Numbered from the stretch's first letter, positions 27,027-36,781 are shown. The stretch: DNA of 64,000 nucleotides from Coraliomargarita algicola (GCF_033878955.1 NZ_CP138858.1:4615001-4679000), one strand, 5' to 3'. A program made the numbers and translations. Notes: generated by a model not told the origin, from the letters alone.

Positions 27027-27893
27027 ATGAAAATTTACTTAAATGATCAGTTAGTCGATGCGGACGAGGCCAAGGTTTCAGTTTTTGATCACGGGCTACT
27101 CTACGGAGATGGCATCTTTGAGGGCATCCGCCTCTATAATGGCTGTGTTTTCAAGCTAGAAGAGCACTTGGAGCGCTTAGAATACTCGGCTAAGGCGATC
27201 ATGCTGACGATGCCTTGGACGCGACAGGAAATTTCCGATGCGGTTTGCGAGACCTGTCGCGCGAATGGCCTTAAAGACGGTTACATCCGTTTGGTCATTA
27301 CACGAGGAGTGGGGAGCCTGGGGCTTTCCATTAAAAACTGTGATAAGCCGCAGCTTATTATTATCGCGGACACCATACAGCTCTATCCTAAGGAGTTTTA
27401 CGAAAATGGTTTGCCTATTATCACAGTGCCGACCCGGCGTTGCAATCCGGCCGCATTACCGCCGACAGTTAAATCGCTGAATTATTTAAATAATATTCTG
27501 GCTAAGATCGAAGCGCAGCATCTGGGCTATCAAGAAGCGATCATGCTCAATGACCAAGGTTATGTGGCCGAGTGCACCGGGGATAATGTCTTTATCATAC
27601 ATAAAGGTGTGCTGATTACTCCATCTGCCAGCGCGGGTGCGCTCAAGGGGATTACTCGCGACACCGCGTTGGAAATTGCGGATGAGCTTGGTATCCCATG
27701 GCGTGAGGCGAATGTGACACGTTACGATATCTGGGTTGCTGACGAACTCTTCCTGACGGGCACCGCCGCTGAGATCGTGCCGATCGTGGAAGTGGATGCT
27801 CGCAAGATTGGCGACGGCAAGCCGGGGCAAATTACTGCTAGATTCCTCGAAGCTTTCCGACGCCGCGTTTGCGTTGAAGGCACGATGCTCTAG
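27027..27893 (+). CDS. ilvE: Branched-chain amino acid aminotransferase (class IV)
   Basis: A fold-type IV PLP aminotransferase of 288 residues from the ATG at 27027; the in-frame extension to 26928 runs through the terminator hairpin and was discarded. Family marks: SVFDHGLLYGDGIFEGIRLY at the N-terminus, RLVITRGVGSLGLSI, the PLP lysine in LPPTVKSLNYLNNILAK, ECTGDNVFIIHKG, and the phosphate-binding FLTGTAAEIVPI. It interconverts leucine, isoleucine and valine with their 2-oxo acids. D-amino acid transaminases are close relatives, but the motifs fit the IlvE group. It is monocistronic as far as can be seen. Confidence 0.9.
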   Translation: MKIYLNDQLVDADEAKVSVFDHGLLYGDGIFEGIRLYNGCVFKLEEHLERLEYSAKAIMLTMPWTRQEISDAVCETCRANGLKDGYIRLVITRGVGSLGLSIKNCDKPQLIIIADTIQLYPKEFYENGLPIITVPTRRCNPAALPPTVKSLNYLNNILAKIEAQHLGYQEAIMLNDQGYVAECTGDNVFIIHKGVLITPSASAGALKGITRDTALEIADELGIPWREANVTRYDIWVADELFLTGTAAEIVPIVEVDARKIGDGKPGQITARFLEAFRRRVCVEGTML

Positions 27894-28034
27894 TTTTATC
27901 TGTTCGTTTTAAGATTGGCACAATTTATGCAAATTGATGTCAATATTACGTGAACCCGCCGAACTCACGGGATTGTCTAGCCAGAAAATACGCTTTAGCT
28001 TTGCGATCCCATTAGGCATTGATATCCTTTCATT

Positions 28035-28544
28035 ATGGCCGAAAACCTGAAGTGCAGTCATTGCAGTAATCCCGCAACAGTCCACCTGACTCAGATCGTC
28101 AACAATAAGATTATTAAAGTCGATCTATGCGAGTCCTGTGCGCAAGCCAAAGGGGTGACCGATCCCGAAGGATTTTCCCTGGCGGACCTGCTATCCAAAA
28201 CAAATCTCACCCCTGAGAAGGGGGAGCCGCAAATCACTTGTCCGGATTGTGGCCTCACTTCTGCGGACTTTCGACGTACGGGGCGCCTGGGGTGTGCAGC
28301 TTGTTATCAGCCCTTTAAACCATTGGTACAGCCGGTGTTGGAAGATATGCATGCGGGCACTGTTCATAAGGGGAAGGTGCCCGAGGTTGCCTTCTCGCGG
28401 CAAAATAGTGTGATGGAACTTCAAAATTTGGAGAATGCCTTACAACGTGCCATTGAGGAGGAGGCTTATGAAGAGGCCGCCAAGTATCGTGATCAAATCC
28501 ACGCGATCAAACAGGCTGTCGACGCGGAGGCAGTTGAATCATGA
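28035..28544 (+). CDS. mcsA: McsA: zinc-finger/UVR activator of the arginine kinase
   Basis: A 169-residue protein with McsA architecture: four CxxC pairs (CSHC at residues 7-10, CESC near 35, CPDC near 71, CAAC near 87) that bind zinc, and a C-terminal UVR motif (LQNLENALQRAIEEEAYEEA, then AKYRDQI). McsA activates McsB, which marks damaged proteins with phospho-arginine for ClpCP. Its stop overlaps the McsB start by 4 bases (ATGA), so the two are translationally coupled. In Bacillota this operon begins with the repressor CtsR; here no ctsR precedes mcsA. Confidence 0.92.
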   Translation: MAENLKCSHCSNPATVHLTQIVNNKIIKVDLCESCAQAKGVTDPEGFSLADLLSKTNLTPEKGEPQITCPDCGLTSADFRRTGRLGCAACYQPFKPLVQPVLEDMHAGTVHKGKVPEVAFSRQNSVMELQNLENALQRAIEEEAYEEAAKYRDQIHAIKQAVDAEAVES

Positions 28545-29629
28545 TTGAATCGCTGATTAACTCTGACAACGCCGAGCTCACACAAAGCACTAAGAAGGGC
28601 TCACCGGTCGTGCTCAGTACGCGTGTGCGGCTCGCCCGAAATATTGTGGGCACACCGTTTCCGGAGCGTGCCACTTCGGCACAGCGGAGTGACGTTATGA
28701 CCAGGTGTGCGGAACAGATTGCCGATCTGACGCAGATGAAGCATGGTGTCTTCTATGACATTGCGGAACTCTCCGACTTGGAAAAGCAAGTCTTAGTCGA
28801 GCGGCATCTGATCAGTCGTGAACTGTGCGAATCCAAGTCAGGCTCTGGCGTCTTTATCAATAAGGATCAGACATGCTCGGTCATGATCAATGAAGAAGAC
28901 CACCTGCGTATTCAATTTCTGAAGACCGGTTTCAGCCTGCGTTCCGTTTGGAAGCAGATAGATCGATTTGACTCTGGTCTGGAGGCGGGGCTAGACGTCG
29001 CCTTTTCGCCGGAGTATGGCTATCTGACCGCATGCCCGACCAATCTCGGAACAGCGATGCGTGCCTCTGTGATGATGCACCTGCCGGGCTTGGTGATCTC
29101 GGAGCATATGGAAAAGGTCATCCGAGCGGTCAATCAGCTGGGCATCACGGTGCGCGGTCTCTTTGGCGAGGGCTCGGACGCGACGGGCCATGTCTTTCAG
29201 ATCTCCAATCAGCAAACGCTTGGCGAGAGCGAAGAGGAGATCATGTCGCGCCTGGGGAGCGTCTTCAAAACAATTATTGATCACGAAATTAACGCCCGCT
29301 TCAAATATTTGGAAGAGAACCGTGCCCGTATGTTAGACCAGATCGGTCGTGCATTCGGTGTTTTGCAAAACGCACACGTGCTCAATTCACATGAAGCGAT
29401 GAACCTGCTATCGTTGATGCGTTTAGCAGTCGATTTTGAAATGTTGCCAGAGGCCAATCGCTCCGATGTGGATCGTCTCTTCATTGAGTGTCAACCTGGG
29501 CATATTCAATATTCCGCAGGCGAGGGGATCGCACCCGATGCCCGCGATCTCTGCCGGGCCGATATTTTGCGAGAAAATTTTGCCCGATTACCTTCACTCG
29601 ATTTTGACAAGGTCAAAGACCTCGGTTAG
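28541..29629 (+). CDS. mcsB: McsB protein-arginine kinase
   Basis: A 362-residue member of the phosphagen-kinase fold. Visible marks: VVLSTRVRLARNIVGTPFPE (the SxRxRxARN ATP-binding strand), SVMINEEDHLRIQFL (the NEEDH loop), YGYLTACPTNLGTAMRASVM with the family cysteine, and RGLFGEGSDATGHVFQISNQ. McsB phosphorylates arginine residues of client proteins, tagging them for ClpC-ClpP. The gene overlaps mcsA by 4 bases and is followed after 21 bases by clpC, giving a protein-quality-control operon. Confidence 0.94.
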   Translation: MIESLINSDNAELTQSTKKGSPVVLSTRVRLARNIVGTPFPERATSAQRSDVMTRCAEQIADLTQMKHGVFYDIAELSDLEKQVLVERHLISRELCESKSGSGVFINKDQTCSVMINEEDHLRIQFLKTGFSLRSVWKQIDRFDSGLEAGLDVAFSPEYGYLTACPTNLGTAMRASVMMHLPGLVISEHMEKVIRAVNQLGITVRGLFGEGSDATGHVFQISNQQTLGESEEEIMSRLGSVFKTIIDHEINARFKYLEENRARMLDQIGRAFGVLQNAHVLNSHEAMNLLSLMRLAVDFEMLPEANRSDVDRLFIECQPGHIQYSAGEGIAPDARDLCRADILRENFARLPSLDFDKVKDLG

Positions 29630-29650
29630 ATACAATTACACGACGCTCTT

Positions 29651-32134
29651 ATGGAACCTATGAATAATTTCACCCCACGCGCACAACAAGTTTTGGCCCT
29701 CGCCCGCAAGGAGGCCGATCGCTTTCACCACAATTACGTGGGCACGGAGCACTTGTTGCTTGGTTTAATTAATCTCGGACAGGGCGTCGCGGTCAACGTG
29801 CTGCAGAAAATGGGGCTCGACCTGCAAACCGTGCGCTCTGCTGTCGAGAAGCAAGTCGGCACCGGGCCAGATAGCAAGCCCTCTGGTAATATCCCTTATA
29901 CGCCGCGTGTCAAAAAGGTGTTGGCACTCGCGGGGAAGGAGGCGAAGGCCCTCAATCACTCTTACGTCGGTACGGAGCATATTTTACTTGGCCTACTGCG
30001 CGAAGGCGAAGGCGTGGCTGCCCGTGTGCTCAAATCGCTCGACGTTGATATCGAGCGTTGCCGCAATGAAATTCTGGCTGAACTGGATCCTAATTTTTCC
30101 GGCGAGACCGAAGAAGCTGCAGCTGCTGGCAAGCCCGGCGGCCCCGAGGATAAAAAAGACAGTAAAACGCCCGCGCTTAAAGCATTCGGTCGCGACCTGA
30201 CGGAACTGGCCAAGAAGGGCGAGCTCGATCCCGTGATCGGTCGTGCGGATGAGATCCGTCGCGTGGTTCAGATTCTATGCCGTCGCACCAAGAACAATCC
30301 GGTCCTGATCGGTGAAGCTGGTGTGGGGAAAACAGCCATTGTCGAGGGCTTGGCACAAGAGATCGCTTCTGGCATTGTGCCCGAGATTCTAGCGGATAAG
30401 CGAGTCATCACACTCGATCTTGCGCTTATGGTCGCAGGCACCAAATACCGGGGCCAATTCGAAGAGCGTATTAAGGCGGTGATGGACGAGATTCGTCGCG
30501 CCAAAAACGTGATCATCTTTATCGATGAGTTGCATACCATCGTCGGTGCGGGGGCCGCTGAAGGTGCCATGGACGCATCTAATATCTTCAAGCCATCGCT
30601 TAGCCGCGGTGAGTTACAGTGCATCGGTGCCACCACATTGGCGGAATATCGCAAATACATCGAGAAGGACAGTGCGCTGGATCGCCGCTTCCAATCGGTC
30701 AAAGTCGAAGCCCCCTCTGTTGAAGATACCGTGCTCATTCTCAAGGGCATTCGCGGTAAATACGAAGATCACCACAAAGTTACTTTTACTGACGGTTCAC
30801 TCGAAGCGGCCGCCAAACTTTCAGAGCGTTATATCACCACTCGCTTCCTTCCGGATAAAGCGATCGACATTCTTGATGAGGCCGGTGCGCGTGCGCGTAT
30901 CGAGTCGCTCCAGCAGCCGCCTGAAATCGAGGCGATGACTGCGGAGATCGAAGAAGTCTGCGCTAAGAAAGAAGACGCCATCGCGAAGCAGCACTTCGAA
31001 GGGGCGGCTAAATACCGTGACGAAGAAAAGCAACTGCGCAAAAAACAGGCGGACTTTATCGAGGAGTGGAAGAAGAACCGCGAAGAAAACCGACTCGTTG
31101 TCGACGAAGAGGAAATGCTGCAAGTGGTCGCCGCATGGACTGGTATTCCACTCTCGCGTATGGAAGAGGCCGAAAGTAAGAAATTGCTCAAGCTCGAATC
31201 TGAATTACAGCGCGAAGTCATCGGTCAAGGCATTGCGACTGAAGTGATCTCCAAGGCGCTCCGTCGCTCCCGTGCCGATCTGAAGGATCCTAAGCGGCCG
31301 ATTGGTTCGTTCATGTTCCTCGGGCCCACAGGTGTCGGTAAGACGCTCTTGGCCAAAGTCTTGGCTGAAGAGATGTTCGGGGATAAGGACGCGATTATTC
31401 AGATCGACATGTCGGAGTACATGGAAAAATTCGCTGTGTCGCGCCTTGTCGGCTCGCCTCCTGGTTATGTCGGTTACGAAGAGGGGGGACAACTTACCGA
31501 AGCAGTTCGTCGCAAGCCTTACTCCGTGGTGCTCTTCGACGAAATTGAAAAAGCGCACCCCGACGTCGTGCAGTTGTTATTGCAAGTGCTCGAAGAGGGG
31601 CGTCTGACCGACAGCTTGGGCCGCAAGATTGATTTCCGAAATACGATATTGATTATGACATCCAATGTCGGCGCGGATATCTTACAGCGCAACACATCGA
31701 TGGGCTTCGGTGTCGAGAGTAACGCCGATAACGAGTATGAGAAGATTCGTGAGAAGATTCTCGATGAGACTAAGCGTGTCTTTAAGCCTGAGTTCCTCAA
31801 CCGCCTGAATGATTTGGTGATTTTTAAGTCACTTGCCCGTGAGGATATGAAAGCCATCGTTGAGTTGGAGCTGCGCAACGTTTCCAATCGTCTCAAGGAG
31901 CGTGAGCTGACATTCGATTTCGACGAAGCATCCAAGAGTTTCTTAATTGATAAGGGCTACGACGAGAAATACGGTGCCCGCCCATTGCGCAGAGCGGTTG
32001 AAAAATACCTCGAAGATTCTCTGGCCGAAGCCATTCTCTCAGGCGAGATAAAGCCCGGCGAAGTCATTAAGGTGACGGTGAATGAAGAAGGTAAAGGCCT
32101 ACTCTTTGAACAGGAGCAGCCTGTTGGCTCGTAA
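29651..32134 (+). CDS. clpC: ClpC AAA+ unfoldase
   Basis: An 827-residue Hsp100 protein. Order: a duplicated Clp-N domain (residues about 1-145, TEHLLLGLI and TEHILLGLL), the first AAA module (GEAGVGKTAIVEGLAQ Walker A, VIIFIDELHTIVGAGAAEGA), the UVR/M-domain coiled coil (around 410-465), and the second AAA module (GPTGVGKTLLAK, VVLFDEIEKAHPDVVQLL). The loop NTSMGFGVE carries the MGF tripeptide expected to dock with ClpP. It unfolds proteins, including those arginine-phosphorylated by McsB, for degradation by ClpP. It is the last gene of the operon; a strong terminator follows. Confidence 0.97.
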   Translation: MEPMNNFTPRAQQVLALARKEADRFHHNYVGTEHLLLGLINLGQGVAVNVLQKMGLDLQTVRSAVEKQVGTGPDSKPSGNIPYTPRVKKVLALAGKEAKALNHSYVGTEHILLGLLREGEGVAARVLKSLDVDIERCRNEILAELDPNFSGETEEAAAAGKPGGPEDKKDSKTPALKAFGRDLTELAKKGELDPVIGRADEIRRVVQILCRRTKNNPVLIGEAGVGKTAIVEGLAQEIASGIVPEILADKRVITLDLALMVAGTKYRGQFEERIKAVMDEIRRAKNVIIFIDELHTIVGAGAAEGAMDASNIFKPSLSRGELQCIGATTLAEYRKYIEKDSALDRRFQSVKVEAPSVEDTVLILKGIRGKYEDHHKVTFTDGSLEAAAKLSERYITTRFLPDKAIDILDEAGARARIESLQQPPEIEAMTAEIEEVCAKKEDAIAKQHFEGAAKYRDEEKQLRKKQADFIEEWKKNREENRLVVDEEEMLQVVAAWTGIPLSRMEEAESKKLLKLESELQREVIGQGIATEVISKALRRSRADLKDPKRPIGSFMFLGPTGVGKTLLAKVLAEEMFGDKDAIIQIDMSEYMEKFAVSRLVGSPPGYVGYEEGGQLTEAVRRKPYSVVLFDEIEKAHPDVVQLLLQVLEEGRLTDSLGRKIDFRNTILIMTSNVGADILQRNTSMGFGVESNADNEYEKIREKILDETKRVFKPEFLNRLNDLVIFKSLAREDMKAIVELELRNVSNRLKERELTFDFDEASKSFLIDKGYDEKYGARPLRRAVEKYLEDSLAEAILSGEIKPGEVIKVTVNEEGKGLLFEQEQPVGS

Positions 32135-32157
32135 GCTCTGAGATTTGTTGTTTTTCG

Positions 32158-32194
32158 CGCGCCTCACTCTAATATGAGTGAGGCGCGTTTATTT
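32158..32194 (+). terminator. Intrinsic terminator of the mcsA-mcsB-clpC operon
   Basis: CGCGCCTCACTC (32158-32169) pairs perfectly with GAGTGAGGCGCG (32176-32187) around a TAATAT loop, and is followed by TTTATTT. It lies 24 bases after the clpC stop. Confidence 0.92.
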
Positions 32195-32420
32195 CTAGCA
32201 GGTCTTACGGAGGCGCTACAGGAAATCATTGTAGATTTGTCATAATCTCTTGCCTCATCGGGCCTGCTTTTATTGTGAGTCGCGCAGATTCGATCTGCAT
32301 GCAATGATGGCTCATGTGTTTACAGTAATCCATTAGATGGATGTGACTTATTGCATTTTTGTGATTGCTGATTGTATGGTTAATTACAGGTAACAGGTAG
32401 TGGCTAATTTTTAAGAGTAT
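32188..32420. promoter_or_regulatory. Upstream region of the GH1 gene with a palindrome
   Basis: This 233-base gap holds no gene I can support. It contains the perfect palindrome GCAGATTCGATCTGC (32284-32298; 6-bp arms, TCG centre), about 120 bases before the GH1 start, which may be an operator for a sugar-responsive regulator. No clear -35/-10 pair is recognised. Confidence 0.4.
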
Positions 32421-33794
32421 ATGAATCAGAAAGACTTCACATGGGGCGTAGCGACGGCTGCACATCAAATCGAGGGCGCTTGGCTAGCAGATGGCAAGGG
32501 GCTGAATATCTGGGATGCGTTTAGCCATACACCTGGTAAGATCACAAATGGAGATACCGCAGATGTGGCCTGCGATCATTACCATCGTTATCAGGAAGAT
32601 ATCGAGTTGATCGAGCAATTAGGCGTGAGTGGCTATCGCTTCTCCATCAGCTGGTCGCGTATCCTACCACAAGGACGTGGTGAGGTGAACCAAGCTGGGA
32701 TTGATTTCTATAATCGTCTAATTGATGGTCTGTTGGCCAAGGGAATCACTCCATTTGTTACCCTCTATCACTGGGATTTGCCTCTGACGCTTCAGCTGGA
32801 GGACGATGGTTGGCTCAATTACTCCACCGCGGAAGCGTTTGCCGAATATGCGCAGGTATGTTTTCGCGCCTTTGGTGACCGTGTCACACAATGGATGACT
32901 TTTAACGAGAGCTGGTGCACTGCGGTGCTGGGACACGGAATGGGGGTCTTTGCGCCCGGTCGCTCTTCGGTCACGGAGCCTTATTTAGTCGCACATAACT
33001 TGATGTTGGCGCACGGTTTAGCGGCTAAGGCTTTTCGGGAGGGGGGGTATGCCGGCCAAATCGGGATCGCCAATAACTGTGACTTTCGAGAGCCATTAAC
33101 GGACTCGGCGGAAGACCAAGCGGCGGCTCAAGAAGCGCTAGAGTTCTTTTATGGTTGGTTCACCGATCCATTGGTCTTTGGCGATTATCCAGCCATTATG
33201 AGAGAGCGCGTGGGCGATCGTCTACCTAGATTTACTGCGGAGCAAAGTGATCTTTTGAAGGGCTCCGCAGATTTTCTTGGGCTGAATCATTATACCACCC
33301 ATTATGCCTCACGTAGACCTGTCGATGAGAACGGCGTCGCGGCGGAGAATGGTAATGGAGGTATGGATACCGATCAGTGCGTGCACCTAAGTGCGGATCC
33401 AAAGTGGCCGACCACTAGTATGGGCTGGTATGTGGTGCCATGGGGCCTGCGTAAAATGCTTAATTGGATTGAGCAGCGCTATAATGGTTTGCCTGTGTAT
33501 GTTACGGAGAATGGTTGCTCTGTAGCGGATAACGATCCAGCGTCGGCTGTCGGCGATCATTTTCGTGCAGATTTTATTGAGCGTTATACTGCAGAGCTGA
33601 AGCAGGCTCGGGATGAAGATGGCGTGAATGTGAAAGGCTACTTCTGCTGGACTTTGATGGATAATTTTGAATGGACGCGTGGCTACGACATGCGCTTTGG
33701 TTTGATATTCTGTGACTTTAATACACAGGAGCGTATTCCAAAGGCATCCTACCATGCATATCAGAAATTGATAGAGCGCGATCTTGCGCAGTAA
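32421..33794 (+). CDS. GH1 beta-glucosidase/beta-glycosidase
   Basis: A 457-residue retaining glycosidase of family GH1. The N-terminal signature FTWGVATAAHQIEGAW is present, the acid/base is E163 in WMTFNES, and the nucleophile is E363 in YVTENG. Sugar-binding residues near LTLYHWDLP-type and FEWTRGYDMRFGL motifs are also intact. No signal peptide is seen, so it acts in the cytoplasm on imported beta-linked disaccharides such as cellobiose or laminaribiose; GH1 substrates vary and cannot be fixed from sequence. It is monocistronic, with a palindrome upstream. Confidence 0.95.
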   Translation: MNQKDFTWGVATAAHQIEGAWLADGKGLNIWDAFSHTPGKITNGDTADVACDHYHRYQEDIELIEQLGVSGYRFSISWSRILPQGRGEVNQAGIDFYNRLIDGLLAKGITPFVTLYHWDLPLTLQLEDDGWLNYSTAEAFAEYAQVCFRAFGDRVTQWMTFNESWCTAVLGHGMGVFAPGRSSVTEPYLVAHNLMLAHGLAAKAFREGGYAGQIGIANNCDFREPLTDSAEDQAAAQEALEFFYGWFTDPLVFGDYPAIMRERVGDRLPRFTAEQSDLLKGSADFLGLNHYTTHYASRRPVDENGVAAENGNGGMDTDQCVHLSADPKWPTTSMGWYVVPWGLRKMLNWIEQRYNGLPVYVTENGCSVADNDPASAVGDHFRADFIERYTAELKQARDEDGVNVKGYFCWTLMDNFEWTRGYDMRFGLIFCDFNTQERIPKASYHAYQKLIERDLAQ

Positions 33795-33924
33795 GGCACT
33801 ATTACAATTGTCCTACAGCACTCCGGGCCGAGGGAGGGAGTTCGTCGATTGAACCCACAATCGGCGCTTCGGCTTGGATTGGGATTTAGCTTTTATATAT
33901 TTTTTGTTACCATTATTTGTTTTG

Positions 33925-34309
33925 ACACTAAAGATTATTCAACGTTGTATTAATTTCTTGTTCTTGGATGAGATGCTATGTTTAGTTGCTGGAAAGTTTT
34001 ACCTTAAACCCAAAAATATAGTAATAGATCGAATGAATCCCCAGGCGTTTCTAGTCGCGAGCAATCGCCCAGGATAAGAAGTCCAGAATTTTTGCAATTG
34101 CTGGACAGCTCGCTTCAACTGAGAATGGAATTGATTTACGTAAATTCTTTCAGGGGCCTATTTCAGTCCCACCTGGACGTCGCCTTACGATGCTCACAGT
34201 ATATAGCCTCGAAGGTATGCGCAGGCATGGTTATAATATTATGAAGAATGCTCAAGGGGAAGAAGAGGTGCGTTATATTGTGGTGAAGTGGCTGGATCAG
34301 CCGCAATAG
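33925..34309 (+). pseudogene. Remnant of a small cassette-partner gene (frameshifted, 5' end missing)
   Basis: After a shift near 34070, the frame down to the TAG at 34307-34309 reads IFAIAGQLASTENGIDLRKF, then FQGPISVPPGRRLTMLTVYS. This lines up closely with VFGVAGRLISSENGYDLETF and YQGPIIIMPGRRVTMLVSYS in the partner protein at 61552-62319. Upstream, in the other frame (to 34077), the segment with LVAGKFYLKPKNIVIDRMNP fits the preceding part of the family. Removing one C from CCC near 34069 would join the two. There is no signal peptide and no giant gene upstream, so this is a leftover of a lost or moved cassette copy. Confidence 0.72.
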
Positions 34310-34403
34310 CAGGCTGTCGTCGGCGCTGCATATTGTTGATTGGAGTGCTTGGTATTGGCTTATTTATCCTAGGTAATGTGTTTAGTATTTGTAAAAAATA
34401 TCC

Positions 34404-34433
34404 TTGACAATTGTTGCTTATTCGACGTCGTAT
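34404..34433 (+). promoter_or_regulatory. TTGACA plus ATTCGACG-type operator upstream of the first beta-strand-repeat gene
   Basis: TTGACA (34404-34409) is followed 10 bases later by ATTCGACGTCGTAT (34420-34433), whose core CGACGTCG is a perfect palindrome. The same 14-mer type occurs at 36965, 56590 (minus strand) and 56726, always upstream of a carbohydrate or surface-protein gene. It lies about 120 bases before the ATG at 34556. Confidence 0.55.
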
Positions 34434-34555
34434 TTACATCCCTTAGATGAATCTGAAAGCAGGCCGCTTCGATTGCTGCTCGACTGCTTCCATGTGTGCC
34501 GATTCGTCTTACTTTCAGCGATGGAAGAATATTAAAAACTACCCCCAGAGATACT

Positions 34556-36781
34556 ATGAAACGACTCCCAAACGATTTATCTAAACTATTGTTAATGGTG
34601 GCAGCCTTACCAGTTCATGCCGCAACCGTCACGTGGACGGGGACAACGGATGGCAATTGGAGTGAGGGGACGAATTGGGATTCAGGCGCGCCTTCTCTTA
34701 TCAATGACGATGATATTCTCTTCCAAGCGTTGACTAGTGGCGATGTTGTCAGCACTGTAGATAGTTCATGGTCAGTCAATAGCGTGACCTTTGAGGCGGA
34801 TAATTCAGCCCACAGTTATACCTTAGATACGGGGGCCACTACACTGAGTGTGGGAGCTGGAGGAATTACCACGAATCGTCCGAATACCTCCAATGGGCAT
34901 GTGACCATCTCGGGAAGTTTGGAGGCGACTGCCAATCAAACTTGGCATGTGGAGTCGAGTAGTTGGAACCGCGGGCGCTTGATGATTTCCTCTGACATTT
35001 CGGGTTCTGGAGATATTGAAATCACTGGTGCCAAAGGAGGTGCAGTCTTTTTTCAATCAGGAGTGAGCACGGGCTACACGGGTGCCTTTACTTTGAGTGG
35101 TGGCGGTATTCGCTTGCTGGGGATTTCACAGTTGTCACGTTTAGGATCGAATGCACTCACTTGGAATACGACTGATTTGGGGGCTCTGAGTATTGGAAAT
35201 CTTTTTGGTGCGGATCAGGCGCTGAGCTTTGCGACTCCGATTCATTTTGCAGAGACAGGTACGCAGAATAGATCGATACAAATTGAGTCGAATACCACGG
35301 GTGACTCATCCATTGCTTTTACGGGTAATTGGACGGGTAATCTCAATCAAAATTTGACGATTTTATCGACTGGAATCGTGACTCGTTTCCTACAGGACGG
35401 TTCGACTTTAACTTCGACAAAGGGCAATGCTAATCAGACGAATTCGGCGCTCTTTTTGTCGACTGGTGAATTCTCTGTGGAGAATGCGAATGCATTCGGT
35501 GCAGGAAATTCTTTGAGTATATCCTTGGGGGTACAAAACGGCACGTCAGCTAGTCGCACACAAACCAGTTTATGGCTTGCCGATGGTTTATCGATGGCCT
35601 CCGATTTATTTGCCAATCGTAATTGGAGTAACAACGTCGATACGGCTCGTTCGGATTTGATTAAAATCGGAACCAATGCAGAGAATGCGGATGTGACATT
35701 TACTGGTAATATCCGGTTGGAAACAACTACCTACAATGCTGTTGAGGCGGACTTTAACAAGAACCGTGAAGCGAATGTTCACTTAGTGGCTGGCAGTGGA
35801 TCAACCGCAACCTTTAGTGGTGATATTTTAGAGTATAATACGAGTTCTGGTGATCACCGTTATGTGCCAGTCATTGTAGAAGGTGGGGGCTCTGTTATTA
35901 TTTCGGGTGATAACAATACTTATCGAGGTGGCACGAGCGTCATCAATGGAACGACTCTATACGCCAATGGTGGTTCGGGTGCTTCCGGTAGTTCGACGGG
36001 GCAGGGCGGCCTCAAAGTCGGATATGATGCGGCTGCTATTACTGGAGATATGACGAGCGGACAGTCGATTATCACGGGTGTCGATACGAGTCATCTCCAC
36101 GTTGGACAGAGTATCTCAGGGACTGGCATTGTGGAGGGCACTGTCATTACTTATATTCATCCCACGATCGCAGGTCGTATTGAGATTTCGAATAATATCA
36201 CAACAGATGGCACCGGAGTCTCCATAACAGCGGCCGCGGAAACGGGTGTCCTCGGTGGTTCGGGCGTTATTAAGCCAGACGTCGTCAATGGTGTGGATCA
36301 ATCGATTTCAGTCGCCAGTGGTTCATCGATTGCACCAGGAAACAGCATCGGCACCTTGACCTTAAACGGTGCCGATACGAGTGCAGCCTTGCTGACCATG
36401 GATGCGGGAGCGGCCTTCAATTTCGAGGTGGATGGCTCTGGAGGGGCCTCCGATCAGTTACAGTTTTGGAACTATGTCTCGGGAGATCTTGTGCTGAATA
36501 ATAATGACCTGAACATTACACTTTCGGGGACTGAGCTTGCGGGAGAATACACCGTCGCTCTATTTGAATTTTATAGCGACAGTGGCAGCACCATCGCTGG
36601 AAGCGATTTGACGAGTGGACTGGTTCTTAATCTAGGCGAAGGCCTTGGCGGTGGCACTCTGAATTTCAATGGTGGCACCGGATCGATTGAGCTGACATAC
36701 ACTGTCGTGCCTGAGCCGAGTATGTTTGCTTTGGTGAGCGCCGTGCTCGGGGCAACTGTGATTTTGCGTCGTCGCGGGTAG
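34556..36781 (+). CDS. PEP-CTERM protein with autotransporter-associated beta-strand repeats (paralog 1)
   Basis: A 741-residue exported protein from the ATG at 34556 (signal peptide MKRLPNDLSKLLLMVAALP, cleavage near VHA). The start of the mature part, TVTWTGTTDGNWSEGTNWDS, is the common opening of these Opitutia surface proteins. Repeating short beta-strands rich in Gly, Ser, Thr and Asn follow, including NTYRGGTSVINGTTLYANGG and the block SVASGSSIAPGNSIGTLTLN. The end is a PEP-CTERM signal (VVPEPSMFALVSA, hydrophobic stretch, LRRRG). It is presumably a right-handed beta-helix displayed or released at the surface. It is followed by a close paralog, whose C-terminal DNA is nearly identical. 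The earlier in-frame start at 34496 would bury the signal peptide. Confidence 0.9.
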   Translation: MKRLPNDLSKLLLMVAALPVHAATVTWTGTTDGNWSEGTNWDSGAPSLINDDDILFQALTSGDVVSTVDSSWSVNSVTFEADNSAHSYTLDTGATTLSVGAGGITTNRPNTSNGHVTISGSLEATANQTWHVESSSWNRGRLMISSDISGSGDIEITGAKGGAVFFQSGVSTGYTGAFTLSGGGIRLLGISQLSRLGSNALTWNTTDLGALSIGNLFGADQALSFATPIHFAETGTQNRSIQIESNTTGDSSIAFTGNWTGNLNQNLTILSTGIVTRFLQDGSTLTSTKGNANQTNSALFLSTGEFSVENANAFGAGNSLSISLGVQNGTSASRTQTSLWLADGLSMASDLFANRNWSNNVDTARSDLIKIGTNAENADVTFTGNIRLETTTYNAVEADFNKNREANVHLVAGSGSTATFSGDILEYNTSSGDHRYVPVIVEGGGSVIISGDNNTYRGGTSVINGTTLYANGGSGASGSSTGQGGLKVGYDAAAITGDMTSGQSIITGVDTSHLHVGQSISGTGIVEGTVITYIHPTIAGRIEISNNITTDGTGVSITAAAETGVLGGSGVIKPDVVNGVDQSISVASGSSIAPGNSIGTLTLNGADTSAALLTMDAGAAFNFEVDGSGGASDQLQFWNYVSGDLVLNNNDLNITLSGTELAGEYTVALFEFYSDSGSTIAGSDLTSGLVLNLGEGLGGGTLNFNGGTGSIELTYTVVPEPSMFALVSAVLGATVILRRRG

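Noticed and set aside
30268..30750. A 160-codon minus-strand frame inside clpC
   Set aside because: Antisense to the strongly conserved first AAA module of ClpC.
33874..34077. A 67-codon frame that looks like a small membrane protein
   Set aside because: Its second half fits the cassette-partner family and continues, after a one-base shift, into a clear partner fragment; better explained as a remnant.
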